From Microbacterium sp. p3-SID336 (GTDB lineage Bacteria > Actinomycetota > Actinomycetes > Actinomycetales > Microbacteriaceae): a stretch of 25,841 bases of DNA. Below the pieces are notes generated by a model. That model was not told the origin of the DNA and did not search any database. It saw only the letters and a program-made list of their open reading frames with translations. Positions 9,301 to 16,436 of the stretch are shown piece by piece. Position 1 is the stretch's first letter. Every line of letters starts with the position of its first letter. The stretch is from contig NZ_JALXPE010000053.1 of the NCBI RefSeq assembly GCF_025143365.1, positions 1 to 25,841 of the forward strand, read 5' to 3'. A program made the translations under genes and the position numbers.

Positions 9301-9863
9301 CCTGGGTGGAGCAGCGCTCCGAGCTGGTCGGCGTCGGCACCCGCGTGGACGAGGGACTGTGGGAGCTCGACGAGGACGAGATTCCGCCGGAGCTGCCGTT
9401 CCAGGCGGAGCAGCGGGGCGCCGCTGCCGACGCGGCGGATCTCGCAGCGCTGCAGCGCACGTTCGAGCGCAGCGAATGGGGTGATCGGAAGCCGATCGCC
9501 GTCGAGATCGAGATCGACTTCGCGCTGGGGGCGGGCGTGCCCGCGGTGCAGGCAGCCGGTGAACCCGCGCACATCGTGATCTGCAAGCTCGACGCCGTGT
9601 ATCGCCGCGAGGACCGCGGTGGCCGCATCGAGATCGTGGACTGGAAGACGGGCCGTGCACCGGCCACCCCGGCGGAGCGCGAGGAGCGCATGCTGCAGCT
9701 CGCGCTGTACCGCCTCGCCTACCACCGGCGGTTCGGCGTGCCGCTCGACGAGATCGACGTCGCGCTGTACTACGTGGCCGACGACCTCGTGATCCGCGGC
9801 GACCGCGTCTACTCGGAGGAGGAGCTCTTCCAGCGTTGGAGGGCGGCGCGCGCCGCTCGCTGA
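6369..9863 (+). CDS. adnB: AdnB-like subunit of the AdnAB helicase-nuclease
   Basis: 1164 residues, with a complete SF1A motor followed by a RecB-type nuclease. Walker A AGAGSGKT is at 43-50, LLDEYQD at 324-330, GDPHQSIYGWRGA at 352-364 (III), HGSKGLEW at 713-720 (V) and RRLAYVAITRAR at 818-829 (VI). The nuclease carries H977 (GTLFHAW), D1075 (CKLDAVY), D1091 and K1093 (VDWKTG) and Q1110/Y1114. All motor and nuclease residues are present, as expected for the leading motor of AdnAB. GTG 6369 overlaps the adnA TGA as GTGA, so the subunits are translationally coupled and probably made in equal amounts. The 3' end runs 55 bp into the convergent phosphotransferase-like gene. Confidence 0.94.
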   Translation: MSGWTTGAGISATDIAAALGLPTPTPAQQRVIEAPPEPALVVAGAGSGKTETMSARVVWLVANGHVRRDEVLGLTFTRKAAGELAERIGTRLAVVDEYGRRGLLPHLPAIVSSGALGRVDDAAPGRQRELVRAEVLDALARQYGTGWDPAAPRTADDLMIRPRVSTYNAFADGIVREHAARIGRDPDVAMLSQAASWMLAREVVLRSDLPELEEIDYALGTVIDAVQRLAGEALDHRVDLAVAERIAAEQARAFEPYRGNGDVDKAALNLLSLPTLTRLVRDYIAEKERRGVLDFADQVGGAYDIVESAPDVRAQLREQHRVVLLDEYQDTSVIQTRFLAELFRDTAVMAVGDPHQSIYGWRGASADNLYAFARSFSRGDAVQTYSLMTSWRNDRGILDVANRVLEPLQRPGLDVPPLETRPGAGDGTVDVRYAFTVDDEAAEVAEWFAARRAAHELAGGPGGTPHTGAILFRSKRHMQTFAGALAARGIPHRILGLGGLLATPEVVDVVSTLRVVHDPTAGSALIRLLTGPRFGVGVADMAALYDLGRTLAERDPAMAPLPEEVRVRLRSSRGADEAISIVDAVDVVRAVRDDYRLLEGITSEGRQRIRAAGEMLERLRRASSQPIPELIRLIELELRLDIELAANETRGPARVASTQLRAFADEVRAFLAADERGSIGSLLAWLDKAESTDELMPRPEPPEPGVVQLLTIHGSKGLEWDAVAVVRLVVDELPGRIADTSGWFGFGVVPFALRGDRDALPRFTWDPSAAMGDEADPDKRQRLAQASLSGGATKANPEGGALKRFKDAYREYQRQEERRLAYVAITRARTDLLLTGAHWAGQKAPRTPSPFLLEAIEVRGLDAIDPVDPEENPYEGPGATLHWPLDPLGARRAAVTAAAAAVDEAQRAGMAEPTPELRRLLAERAARQRGTDAEAPTRVPASRFKDYVTDYAGTLSSIVRPMPERPYRQTRLGTLFHAWVEQRSELVGVGTRVDEGLWELDEDEIPPELPFQAEQRGAAADAADLAALQRTFERSEWGDRKPIAVEIEIDFALGAGVPAVQAAGEPAHIVICKLDAVYRREDRGGRIEIVDWKTGRAPATPAEREERMLQLALYRLAYHRRFGVPLDEIDVALYYVADDLVIRGDRVYSEEELFQRWRAARAAR

Positions 9864-11311
9864 GCCTCCTCGGAGTCGTCGCCGTCCGCGTGGTCCGCGG
9901 TGCGGGGACTCAGCGGGTGGGAGTCCTCACGGACTCCGGCCGCACCGTGCGTGCCGGCGAACAGCGACGCGACCCCGGAGAGGTCCTCGGTCTCGACCGT
10001 GCCGGCCTCGGCGCGGCGCGCGGCGTCCGCCGCCTCAGCGCCCGCCGTTCCCGCACCGGTGGCTCCCGCTCCGGTGGTTCCCGCACCGGTGGCTCCCGCT
10101 CCGGTGGCTCCCGCTCCGGCCGTCCCCGCCCCAACCGCTCCCGCGCGCGTTCCCGCGCCGGTGGTCTCCTCGCTCGGCCGCGTCTCCCACGGCGCGCGGA
10201 GGCGCTCGGGCGCGTCGGCGGCGTCGGTGTCGTCGGATTCGTCGCCCGGCGTCGCCCAGAGCTCCTCGGGGTTGTAGGCGTCGGTGTGCATGGACGTGTC
10301 GATGTCGGAGACGGCGGCGGCGGGTACGCGGTCGAGCGCATCCAGAGCGGAGTCCACCCCGGGCGTGCGGCCGGCGGCGATGCCGAGCCCGTTGTCGTGC
10401 AGTCCGTCCGACAGAGCGGTGAGCAGCGCGGCGGCGTCGTCGACGATGTCCGGTCGATGCAGGGCGTCGCCGTGCACGAGCCAGCGTGCGAACTCCAGCT
10501 CGGCGAGCAGGCGGGCGCGCGCTTCCAACCCGGCGTCGGGGGCGCGGTCGACGGTGCGCGCATAGGCGCCGTGCACGTCGTCGGCGGCGTCCGGAGCCGC
10601 GGACAGCCAGGACAGGTCGAGCGCGGGATCGCCGACGGAGAGCCCGTGCCATCCGACGAGTCCGGTGACCTCGGGGCCGCGCTCGGGGTCGTCGTGGAAC
10701 AGGAACGAGGTGGACTGCACGCCGCCGAGCACGACGGTGGACTCGAAGCGCCACAGGTCGTCGTCAGCGAGGGCGTCGCGCCAGCGCACGGTCAGCCGCG
10801 CGGGCACCCGGCCCGTGGCGGCTGCCGTGTCCACGAGGCGCTCGAGCTCGGCTCGGCTCTCCTCGGCGCTGCGTGCGGGGAGGCCGGCCCCGCGCACCAC
10901 GGAGCTCGGCATGCCGTGCACGGCGGCGATCGCCGCGCCCATCGACTCGGCGGCTCCGCGGCCCGCCGGCACCATCGCCGCCTCGATCTGGAACCCGGGG
11001 AGCAGCTCGGTCACCAGCGCCCTGGCTTCGCCGAGCCGGGTCTCGCCGATGTAGGCGGGGGCACGGAACGGGAGCATGGCGCGCGCGCCTTCCGTGAGCG
11101 CGCGCAGGGCGATGGCCTCGGCGGCGAGCTCACGCTGGGCGTCGTCGTCGTCCGCGACGCGGATGGCGAGTTCGCGCCCGTCGGCCAGTGAGGCGACGGC
11201 GGAGTCGAAGCGGCCGTCGCCGGCGGCGGTGAGCGCTCGGGTGCCCGTGACCTCAGCGCCGGGAAGTGCGGCCGTCACCGCCGCGGCTAGAGTGAATGGA
11301 GAGCGTCCCAT
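9809..11311 (-). CDS. Aminoglycoside-phosphotransferase-like protein, probably catalytically altered
   Basis: A 500-residue protein whose first 305 residues resemble the APH/choline-kinase fold: an N-lobe with LAIRVADD (48-55) and E65 in the following helix, then SVGDPALDLSWL (225-236), which is typical of APH C-lobes. The catalytic loop normally reads HGDxxxxN. Here it is FHDDPERGP (205-213), lacking the Asn. The metal-binding Asp of the following IDW-type motif is replaced by Gly (LVGWHG, 218-223). It may be a pseudokinase or a divergent kinase. Residues 380-427 are Gly/Ala/Thr pentapeptide repeats, followed by an acidic tail. ATG 11311 is chosen because TACCCT lies six bases upstream (leaderless); the longer in-frame start at 11383 would reach into nudC. 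The substrate is unknown. It is divergent from nudC. Confidence 0.75.
   Translation of the reverse strand: MGRSPFTLAAAVTAALPGAEVTGTRALTAAGDGRFDSAVASLADGRELAIRVADDDDAQRELAAEAIALRALTEGARAMLPFRAPAYIGETRLGEARALVTELLPGFQIEAAMVPAGRGAAESMGAAIAAVHGMPSSVVRGAGLPARSAEESRAELERLVDTAAATGRVPARLTVRWRDALADDDLWRFESTVVLGGVQSTSFLFHDDPERGPEVTGLVGWHGLSVGDPALDLSWLSAAPDAADDVHGAYARTVDRAPDAGLEARARLLAELEFARWLVHGDALHRPDIVDDAAALLTALSDGLHDNGLGIAAGRTPGVDSALDALDRVPAAAVSDIDTSMHTDAYNPEELWATPGDESDDTDAADAPERLRAPWETRPSEETTGAGTRAGAVGAGTAGAGATGAGATGAGTTGAGATGAGTAGAEAADAARRAEAGTVETEDLSGVASLFAGTHGAAGVREDSHPLSPRTADHADGDDSEEAQRAARAALQRWKSSSSE
10037..10132. repeat. In-frame 15-bp minisatellite in the phosphotransferase-like gene
   Basis: About six imperfect tandem copies of a 15-base unit of the form ggtggctcccgctcc (plus strand). 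They encode a five-residue unit (T/A)GAG(A/T) on the minus strand. Units differ by a few bases, mostly swapping Ala and Thr codons. Being a multiple of three, copy-number change would keep the frame. Confidence 0.85.
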
Positions 11312-11317
11312 GCCCCC

Positions 11318-11323
11318 AGGGTA
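11318..11323 (-). promoter_or_regulatory. Leaderless-type -10 (TACCCT) for the phosphotransferase-like gene
   Basis: TACCCT on the minus strand ends six bases before ATG 11311, so the transcript probably starts at the start codon. It lies in the 64-base divergent gap shared with nudC. Confidence 0.5.
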
Positions 11324-11375
11324 GGTGGGCTCAGGGGCGGTCCCGCCTCCGCCACGCCCGTGAAAGGGGGAGTCG

Positions 11376-12257
11376 ATGAGCATTCAGCGCCCGTTCTTCG
11401 ACCGCGCAGCGGAGCTCCGCGAGGAGCCCGGCGTGATCGACCGTCTGCGCACCGACGCCGCGACGCGGGTCATCGTGGTGCGCGAGGGACGCGTGCGCGT
11501 CGTGGACTCGCTGCTGCTGCGAGTGGCCCCGGACGAGGTCGTCGAGGCGACGTGGGCGCTGCTCGGCCGCGATGCCGACGGCGCCGCACTGCTCGTCGCC
11601 GCCGCGCCGCCCGAGCACGATGCGCTCGACACCGCCCCCGACGAGATCTGGCTCGGGCTCCGCGACCTGGGCGGCCGGATCGATGCCGCCGAGTCGGAGG
11701 TGCTCGTCGGCGCCGTCGCGCTCGCCGGCTGGCTGCGCGATGCGCCGTTCTGCCCGACGTGCGGCGGTGGCACCGAGCTGCGCAGCGCAGGCTGGGCGCG
11801 GCGCTGCCTGGTGTGCGGGAGGGAGCACTTCCCGCGCACCGACCCTGCGGTGATCGTGGCGGTGGAGAGCGCGGACGGGGAGCGGCTGCTGCTGGGCGCG
11901 AACGCCAACTGGGGCGGCCGCATGTACTCGTGCTTCGCGGGGTTCACCGAGGCGGGCGAGTCGCTGGAGGCGACGGTGCACCGCGAGATCGAGGAGGAGT
12001 CGGGCGTGCGCCTCACCGCGCTGCGCTACGTGTCCTCCCAGGCCTGGCCGTTCCCGCGCTCGCTCATGATCGGCTTCCGGGCTGTCGTGGAGGACGAGGC
12101 GGCGGCACGGCCGGACGGTGAGGAGATCATCGACGTGCGCTGGTTCACCCGTGACGAGATCGGCACCGCCCTGGCCGGGGACGGGCCCGTCGGCCTCCCC
12201 GGACCTGCGTCGATCGCCAGAGCGCTCATCGCCGAATGGCACGGGGAGCGCGTGTGA
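11376..12257 (+). CDS. nudC: NADH pyrophosphatase / Nudix hydrolase NudC
   Basis: 293 residues. NudC hydrolyses NAD(H) to NMN(H) and AMP, and in bacteria also removes NAD caps from RNA. A zinc ribbon is formed by C126, C129, C144 and C147 (CPTCGG and CLVCG). The Nudix box spans 189-211, with G189, E194, R203, E204, E207, E208 and G210 in the canonical spacing. The family's SQPWPFP signature is present as SQAWPFP (221-227), with Pro to Ala at the third place. ATG 11376 has a strong ribosome site, GGGGGAG at 11366-11372. Its stop shares GTGA with the uvrD2 start, so the two are co-translated; nudC and uvrD2 are also adjacent in mycobacteria (Rv3199c, Rv3198c). Confidence 0.95.
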   Translation: MSIQRPFFDRAAELREEPGVIDRLRTDAATRVIVVREGRVRVVDSLLLRVAPDEVVEATWALLGRDADGAALLVAAAPPEHDALDTAPDEIWLGLRDLGGRIDAAESEVLVGAVALAGWLRDAPFCPTCGGGTELRSAGWARRCLVCGREHFPRTDPAVIVAVESADGERLLLGANANWGGRMYSCFAGFTEAGESLEATVHREIEEESGVRLTALRYVSSQAWPFPRSLMIGFRAVVEDEAAARPDGEEIIDVRWFTRDEIGTALAGDGPVGLPGPASIARALIAEWHGERV

Positions 12258-13975
12258 GCGCACTCGACGCCCTGGACGAGCGGCAGCGGGCTGCCGCCTC
12301 CGTCCTGCGGGGCCCTGTCGCCGTGCTCGCCGGCGCCGGTACCGGCAAGACGCGTGTGATCACGCACCGCATCGCGCACGGCGTGGATACGGGCGCCTAC
12401 TCGCCCTCGCGCGTGATGGCGGTCACCTTCACCGCGAAGGCGGCAGGCGAGCTCCGCGGACGCCTGCGCGCGCTGGGGGTGGAGGGCGTCGCGGCACGCA
12501 CCTTCCACGCCGCGGCCCTGGCGCAGCTGAACTTCTTCTGGCCCACTCTCGCCGGGGCGCCGGCGCCGAGCATCATCGACAACAAGGTGCGGATGCTCGG
12601 GCAGGCGGCCGATGCGATCCGACTCCGGCCGAGCACGGCCACACTGCGCGATGTCGCCTCGGAGATCGAATGGCGCAAGGTGTCGATGGTGTCGATCGAC
12701 CGTTACGCCACGCTCGGACGACCGCTCAGCGGGCTGGACACGGCTCAGCTCGTGGAGCTCATGCGCGGGTACGAGGCGCTGAAGGACGAGCGGCACCAGC
12801 TCGACTTCGAGGACGTGCTGCTGGCCTGCGCGGGGATGCTGGAGTCGGAGCCGCGGGTCGCCGCGGCCGTGCATGAGCAGTACCGGCACTTCACGGTGGA
12901 CGAGTTCCAGGACGTGTCGCCGCTGCAGAACCGGCTCCTCGAACTGTGGCTGGGCGATCGGCACGACATCTGCGTGGTCGGCGACGCCAGCCAGACGATC
13001 TACTCCTTCGCGGGCGCGGAGCAGCGCTTCCTGCTGGAGTTCGAGCGACGGCACCCCGATGCCACGGTCGTGCGGCTGGAGACGAACTACCGGTCGCAGG
13101 CGCCGATCCTCACGGCGGCCAACGCCCTGATGCGCGGCCGCCCGGGCGCGCTGGAGCTGGTGCCGGCGCGCGAGCAGTTCACGGCCGACCCGCCGACGGT
13201 GACCGCGTACGACACCGAGACGGCGGAGGCGGAGGGCATCGCGGCGGGTGTCGCGGCGCGCATCGCAGCGGGAGCGTCACCGGCCGAGGTCGCGGTGCTG
13301 TACCGAGCGCACGCGCAGTCCGCGGTGCTGCAGCAGGCACTCGCCGCGCAGGGCATCGCCACGTCGGTGCTCGGTGGCACCCGGTTCTTCGCGATGCCCG
13401 AGGTGCGACAGGCCATCCTGGCGCTTCGTGCCGCCGCCGTGGCGCCCACCGAGCACGGCTTCCTCCCCGGTGTGCAGCGCGTGCTGCGGGAGCTCGGGCT
13501 CACGGAGGAGCCGCCGGCAGCCGGCGGGGCCCAGCGCGACGGCTGGGAGGCCAGGCGTGCGATCCTGCGGCTCGCCGAGGAGGCCGGTCCCGAGGCGGAC
13601 CTGCGGTCGTTCAGCGACGCGCTGATGGCGCGCGCGAAGGACCAGCACGAGCCGACGATGCGCACCGTCACGCTGTCCACGCTGCATGCGGCGAAGGGTC
13701 TGGAGTGGCCGCACGTGTACCTCGCGGGGTGGGCCGAGGGATCCCTGCCGATCTCCTACGCGACCACCTTCGAAGCGGTCGACGAGGAACGCCGGCTCGC
13801 CTATGTGGGCGTCACGCGGGCCGCGCGAACGCTGGAGCTGTCGTGGGCGCGAACGGCCGGCCGCGGGGAGCGGGCACCCTCACGGTTCCTGGCCGAGATG
13901 GGCACGACGGCGCGCGGCACAGGCATTCTTCGCGAAACGACACCGAACGCCACGCGCGCCGGCCGTCCGCGCTGA
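12254..13975 (+). CDS. uvrD2: UvrD2-like SF1A DNA helicase, short form
   Basis: 573 residues of 3'-5' DNA helicase: Walker A AGAGTGKT (26-33), VDEFQD (215-220), GDASQTIYSFAGA (243-255, with Ala where most UvrD proteins have Arg), STLHAAKGLEW (475-485) and EERRLAYVGVTRAAR (511-525). Mycobacterial UvrD2 is about 700 residues, with an HRDC domain and a tetracysteine module after the motor. Here the protein ends about 48 residues after motif VI and has only two cysteines (C191, C240), so both modules are absent. GTG 12254 is chosen for the GTGA overlap with nudC and for GGGGAG at 12243-12248; a longer in-frame GTG at 12236 is less likely. The last 54 codons overlap the opposite-strand gene, including the end of motif VI. 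Confidence 0.9.
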   Translation: MSALDALDERQRAAASVLRGPVAVLAGAGTGKTRVITHRIAHGVDTGAYSPSRVMAVTFTAKAAGELRGRLRALGVEGVAARTFHAAALAQLNFFWPTLAGAPAPSIIDNKVRMLGQAADAIRLRPSTATLRDVASEIEWRKVSMVSIDRYATLGRPLSGLDTAQLVELMRGYEALKDERHQLDFEDVLLACAGMLESEPRVAAAVHEQYRHFTVDEFQDVSPLQNRLLELWLGDRHDICVVGDASQTIYSFAGAEQRFLLEFERRHPDATVVRLETNYRSQAPILTAANALMRGRPGALELVPAREQFTADPPTVTAYDTETAEAEGIAAGVAARIAAGASPAEVAVLYRAHAQSAVLQQALAAQGIATSVLGGTRFFAMPEVRQAILALRAAAVAPTEHGFLPGVQRVLRELGLTEEPPAAGGAQRDGWEARRAILRLAEEAGPEADLRSFSDALMARAKDQHEPTMRTVTLSTLHAAKGLEWPHVYLAGWAEGSLPISYATTFEAVDEERRLAYVGVTRAARTLELSWARTAGRGERAPSRFLAEMGTTARGTGILRETTPNATRAGRPR

Positions 13976-14672
13976 GTCTCACCAGGCGGCCGGGCTCGGC
14001 ATCGGCCAGCAGCAGCGCCGCCAGCTCTGCCGCCGCCGCGACGCGAGCAGCCGGGATCGGACCGGGGTCTCGTCCGATCAGCTGACTGTGCACGAGGGGC
14101 CACGCCGGGTCGCTGGCCGTGTCTTCAGTGTCGCGGCAGCTGAGACACGGGCTGAACCCCGGCTCCACAAGGGGCCCGACGGTCACCCGTCCCGGCTCGA
14201 AGGCCACCGGGAGGTGGGCCTCGTCGTCGCGGAGGTGTCCCGCGAACTGCAGTGCGGCGGACGCTCCCGGCACCAGCACGATCGCGACGGCACCGCCGTG
14301 TCGTGCGTCCACGAGGGACACGCCTTCGTCGGCCAGGGTCTCACGGAATCGGCCCTCCGTCCGCTCGTCGGTGAGGCCGAGCGTGGACGTCCAGGCGGGC
14401 CGCGCGGGGGCAGGGTCGTCGCGGAGCGCCGGCTCGATCAGCGCCAGCAGCCGTCGCGCCTCTGCCCAAGGAGCTCCCGCCGCATGCGCGAGCACGTCGA
14501 AGGAGCCCCGTCGGAAGCCGTGGCGCATTCGGCTGAGCAGTAGCTCCACCCAGGGCTCGGCGGCAGGGATGCGCAGCGTGCCGTCATCGCCGAGCTGCAG
14601 CGTGGTGCCGTCCCGCCAGAGCAGCGGACGGCTCGGGTCGAGTCGGGTGAGGGTCGGCGGAGTCAGTGGCAT
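13812..14672 (-). CDS. Cyclodehydratase-domain / TOMM leader-binding-like protein
   Basis: 286 residues resembling the actinobacterial family carrying the bacteriocin-biosynthesis cyclodehydratase domain (TIGR03882 type; mycobacterial Rv3196). The hallmark is VGPLVEPGFSPCLSC (165-179), followed by SDPAWPLVHSQL (187-198). Probable zinc ligands are C176 and C179 plus C250, C252 and C257 near the C-terminus (ECLCRAPSC). No Walker or YcaO motif is present. No precursor peptide gene or YcaO partner is found nearby, so a natural-product role is not supported here. ATG 14672 has GAGAAT seven bases upstream, a leaderless-like arrangement. The 3' end overlaps uvrD2 by 164 bases on the other strand, and the C-terminal cysteines lie inside that overlap. 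Confidence 0.78.
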   Translation of the reverse strand: MPLTPPTLTRLDPSRPLLWRDGTTLQLGDDGTLRIPAAEPWVELLLSRMRHGFRRGSFDVLAHAAGAPWAEARRLLALIEPALRDDPAPARPAWTSTLGLTDERTEGRFRETLADEGVSLVDARHGGAVAIVLVPGASAALQFAGHLRDDEAHLPVAFEPGRVTVGPLVEPGFSPCLSCRDTEDTASDPAWPLVHSQLIGRDPGPIPAARVAAAAELAALLLADAEPGRLVRLSADGRRAWRSVSFREECLCRAPSCPSRPGTVRVPAPRGRPFAPTTAPAFARPA

Positions 14673-14845
14673 CCGTCCGATTCTCGCTCCGCGGCGCGAG
14701 GCGCCGGGGCGCGCTCACGGCATCAGTGGAGAACTACCGGTGGCGGGCCCGGCGGGGGAGGAGGAGTCAGGGGCAGGGATCGTTCTGCCGACCCCCGGCG
14801 CCCACCCGCCTCGCCCGTCCGCCCGCGCAGACCGCCGCCGCGTGC
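14673..14845. other. Intergenic gap between two minus-strand genes
   Basis: 173 bases between the metalloprotease stop and the cyclodehydratase-like start. Beyond the -10 at 14680, it holds only a weak hairpin: GGGGCAG (14770-14776) against CTGCC-ga-CCCC (14785-14795), without a U-run. No ORF with a good start was found. Confidence 0.4.
14680..14685 (-). promoter_or_regulatory. Candidate leaderless -10 (GAGAAT)
   Basis: GAGAAT on the minus strand ends seven bases before ATG 14672. It differs from TAnnnT in the first base only; the spacing matches the other leaderless starts in the window. Confidence 0.35.
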
Positions 14846-16399
14846 TCAGACGGGGCGCTCGCCCTCGGGGGAGCCGTCGCCGTCCTCGTCACGCGTCGTC
14901 TCGTCGCCGTCGCGCGCGCCCCCGGCCGGAGTCCCGCCGTCCGCCGAGCCCTCGGCCGCAGTGTCGCCCGCCGCCGAACCCGCGGCCGGAGCGCCGCCCG
15001 CCGAATTCTCGTCTGCCGTCGAACCCGCGGCCGGAGCGCCGTCCCCCGAGCCCTGGGCCGCAGCGTCGCCGGAGAAGTCGTCCCCGTCCAGCAGCCGCGC
15101 CAGCGCCTCGTCGAACTCGTCGGCCACGGGCTGCTCGCCGCGCTCAGCCGCCTGCAGTCGCGCGACCAGCGCGCGCGGGTCGTCGATGTCCTCCGCCGTC
15201 GGCATCAGGTCCGGGTAGTCCCACAGCGCGTCGCGCGCCGAGATGCCGACCGCCTCGGTCACCGCCTGCCACATCGCGGACGCCTCGCGGATGCGGCGCG
15301 GGCGCAGCTTGAGGCCGACGAGAGCACCCAGCGCGTCCTCCGCCGGTCCGCCGACGGCACGTCGACGGCGAGCGGCCTCCGCGATGCGCGAGCCGTCGGG
15401 CAGCCGGGAGGTGGCCTCTGCCGTGACCACGTCGACCCAGCCGTCGATCGTCGCGACGAGGTTCTCCAGGCGGGTGAGCGCCTCGCGCTGCGCCTCGGTC
15501 TGGGTCGGCAGCAGTGCTCCGCCCTCGATGGCGGCGCGCAGCTCCTCCGGATCGGACGGGTCGAGCCTGCTCGCCACATCCTCCAGCGCGTCCACGTCCA
15601 CGGTCACTCCGCGGGCGAAGTCGGTGATCTGCGCCATCACGTGCAGGTGCAGCCACTTCGCGTGACGGTACAGCCGCGCGTAGGCGAGCTCGCGCGTGGC
15701 GATGTAGAGCGCGATCTGGTCCTCGGGGATCTCCAGCCCTTCGCCGAAGGCGGCGAGGTTCTGCGGGATGACGGCCGCGGTGCCCGCGGGGAGCACGGGG
15801 ATGCCGACGTCGCCGCCGGACACCACCTCGAGCGAGAGGTTGCCGAGGACCTGCCCGAACTGCGCCGCGAACACCGAGCCCCCGAGGCCGCGCATCAGTC
15901 GTCCCGCGCCCTGCACCATGCTCCGCATCTCCTCCGGCACCTGGGTGTCCAGAGCCGAGGTGAGCGCGTCGGCGATGCTGGTCGACACGGGGTCGGCGAT
16001 CTCCTTCCACACGGGGAGCGTCTTCGCCACCCACTCCCCGCGCGTCATGGCGGTGGGGGCCTCCGCGAGCTCGGAGATCGTGGTCGCCTCGCCGAGCCAG
16101 AGGTTCGCGAGGGCGAAGGAGTCCGCGATCGAGGTGCGCGAGCCCGCGGTGACGCCCTGGCCTTCGCGGTTCGCGATGTGCAGCGCCTGACGCAGCGCGT
16201 TCTCCCAGGGGTCCCCGCCGAACGCGCCCTGCAGCTGCGACATGATCGTCTGCATCATCGCGGGGTCGAGCGTGAAGCCGTCCATGCCCTGGAGGGCGTC
16301 GCGCAGCGCCTCGGGGTCGATGTCGCCACCGCCCTGGTTCGACATCATCCGCCGCAGGAACTCCTGGAAGTCCTCCGGGTTGGGGTCGTTGTCTGCCAT
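14846..16399 (-). CDS. DUF2342-type putative zinc-dependent metalloprotease
   Basis: 517 residues, similar to the actinobacterial family annotated as putative hydrolase/zinc-dependent metalloprotease (DUF2342; mycobacterial Rv3195). A helical core spans about residues 60-400. The zincin-like helix reads ATRELAYARLYRHAKWL (234-250): E237 is kept, but Tyr240 stands where I recall relatives having His. The second region is IDGWVDVV (318-325). Proteolytic activity is therefore doubtful. Residues 1-20 (NPEDFQEFLRRMM) are family-like. From about 440 the protein is a Gly/Ala/Asp-rich repetitive tail. ATG 16399 has AGAGGG about seven bases upstream. It is divergent from the Lon-like protease and may share a promoter with it. 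Confidence 0.8.
   Translation of the reverse strand: MADNDPNPEDFQEFLRRMMSNQGGGDIDPEALRDALQGMDGFTLDPAMMQTIMSQLQGAFGGDPWENALRQALHIANREGQGVTAGSRTSIADSFALANLWLGEATTISELAEAPTAMTRGEWVAKTLPVWKEIADPVSTSIADALTSALDTQVPEEMRSMVQGAGRLMRGLGGSVFAAQFGQVLGNLSLEVVSGGDVGIPVLPAGTAAVIPQNLAAFGEGLEIPEDQIALYIATRELAYARLYRHAKWLHLHVMAQITDFARGVTVDVDALEDVASRLDPSDPEELRAAIEGGALLPTQTEAQREALTRLENLVATIDGWVDVVTAEATSRLPDGSRIAEAARRRRAVGGPAEDALGALVGLKLRPRRIREASAMWQAVTEAVGISARDALWDYPDLMPTAEDIDDPRALVARLQAAERGEQPVADEFDEALARLLDGDDFSGDAAAQGSGDGAPAAGSTADENSAGGAPAAGSAAGDTAAEGSADGGTPAGGARDGDETTRDEDGDGSPEGERPV
14975..15041. repeat. 22-bp direct repeat, 45 bp apart, in the metalloprotease tail
   Basis: Identical 22-base copies start at 14975 and 15020, within longer diverged 45-base units. 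They encode the GAPAAGS-type segments of the low-complexity C-terminus, and the period keeps the reading frame. Confidence 0.75.
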
Positions 16400-16436
16400 G
16401 TCGCCGCCCTCTCAGCACGTCTGAAGCCGTGGCATC

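Noticed and set aside
6201..9725. Very long open frame on the minus strand opposite adnB (over 1100 codons)
   Set aside because: The translation is rich in Arg, Gly, His and Leu with no recognisable domain. It mirrors the adnB codons and is the usual antisense artefact of GC-rich DNA.
9809..11311. An antibiotic-resistance phosphotransferase
   Set aside because: The catalytic loop and metal-binding motif are altered, and the setting is a conserved locus with no mobile element.
3163..13975. A new defence system built from helicase-nuclease genes
   Set aside because: The helicase-nuclease pair has the layout of the known AdnAB recombination machine, and the flanking genes are housekeeping; no defence-island genes accompany it.
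13812..14672. A thiazole/oxazole peptide (TOMM) biosynthesis cluster around the cyclodehydratase-domain gene
   Set aside because: No YcaO protein, dehydrogenase or short precursor peptide gene is present nearby; the gene is a conserved single copy in a housekeeping neighbourhood.
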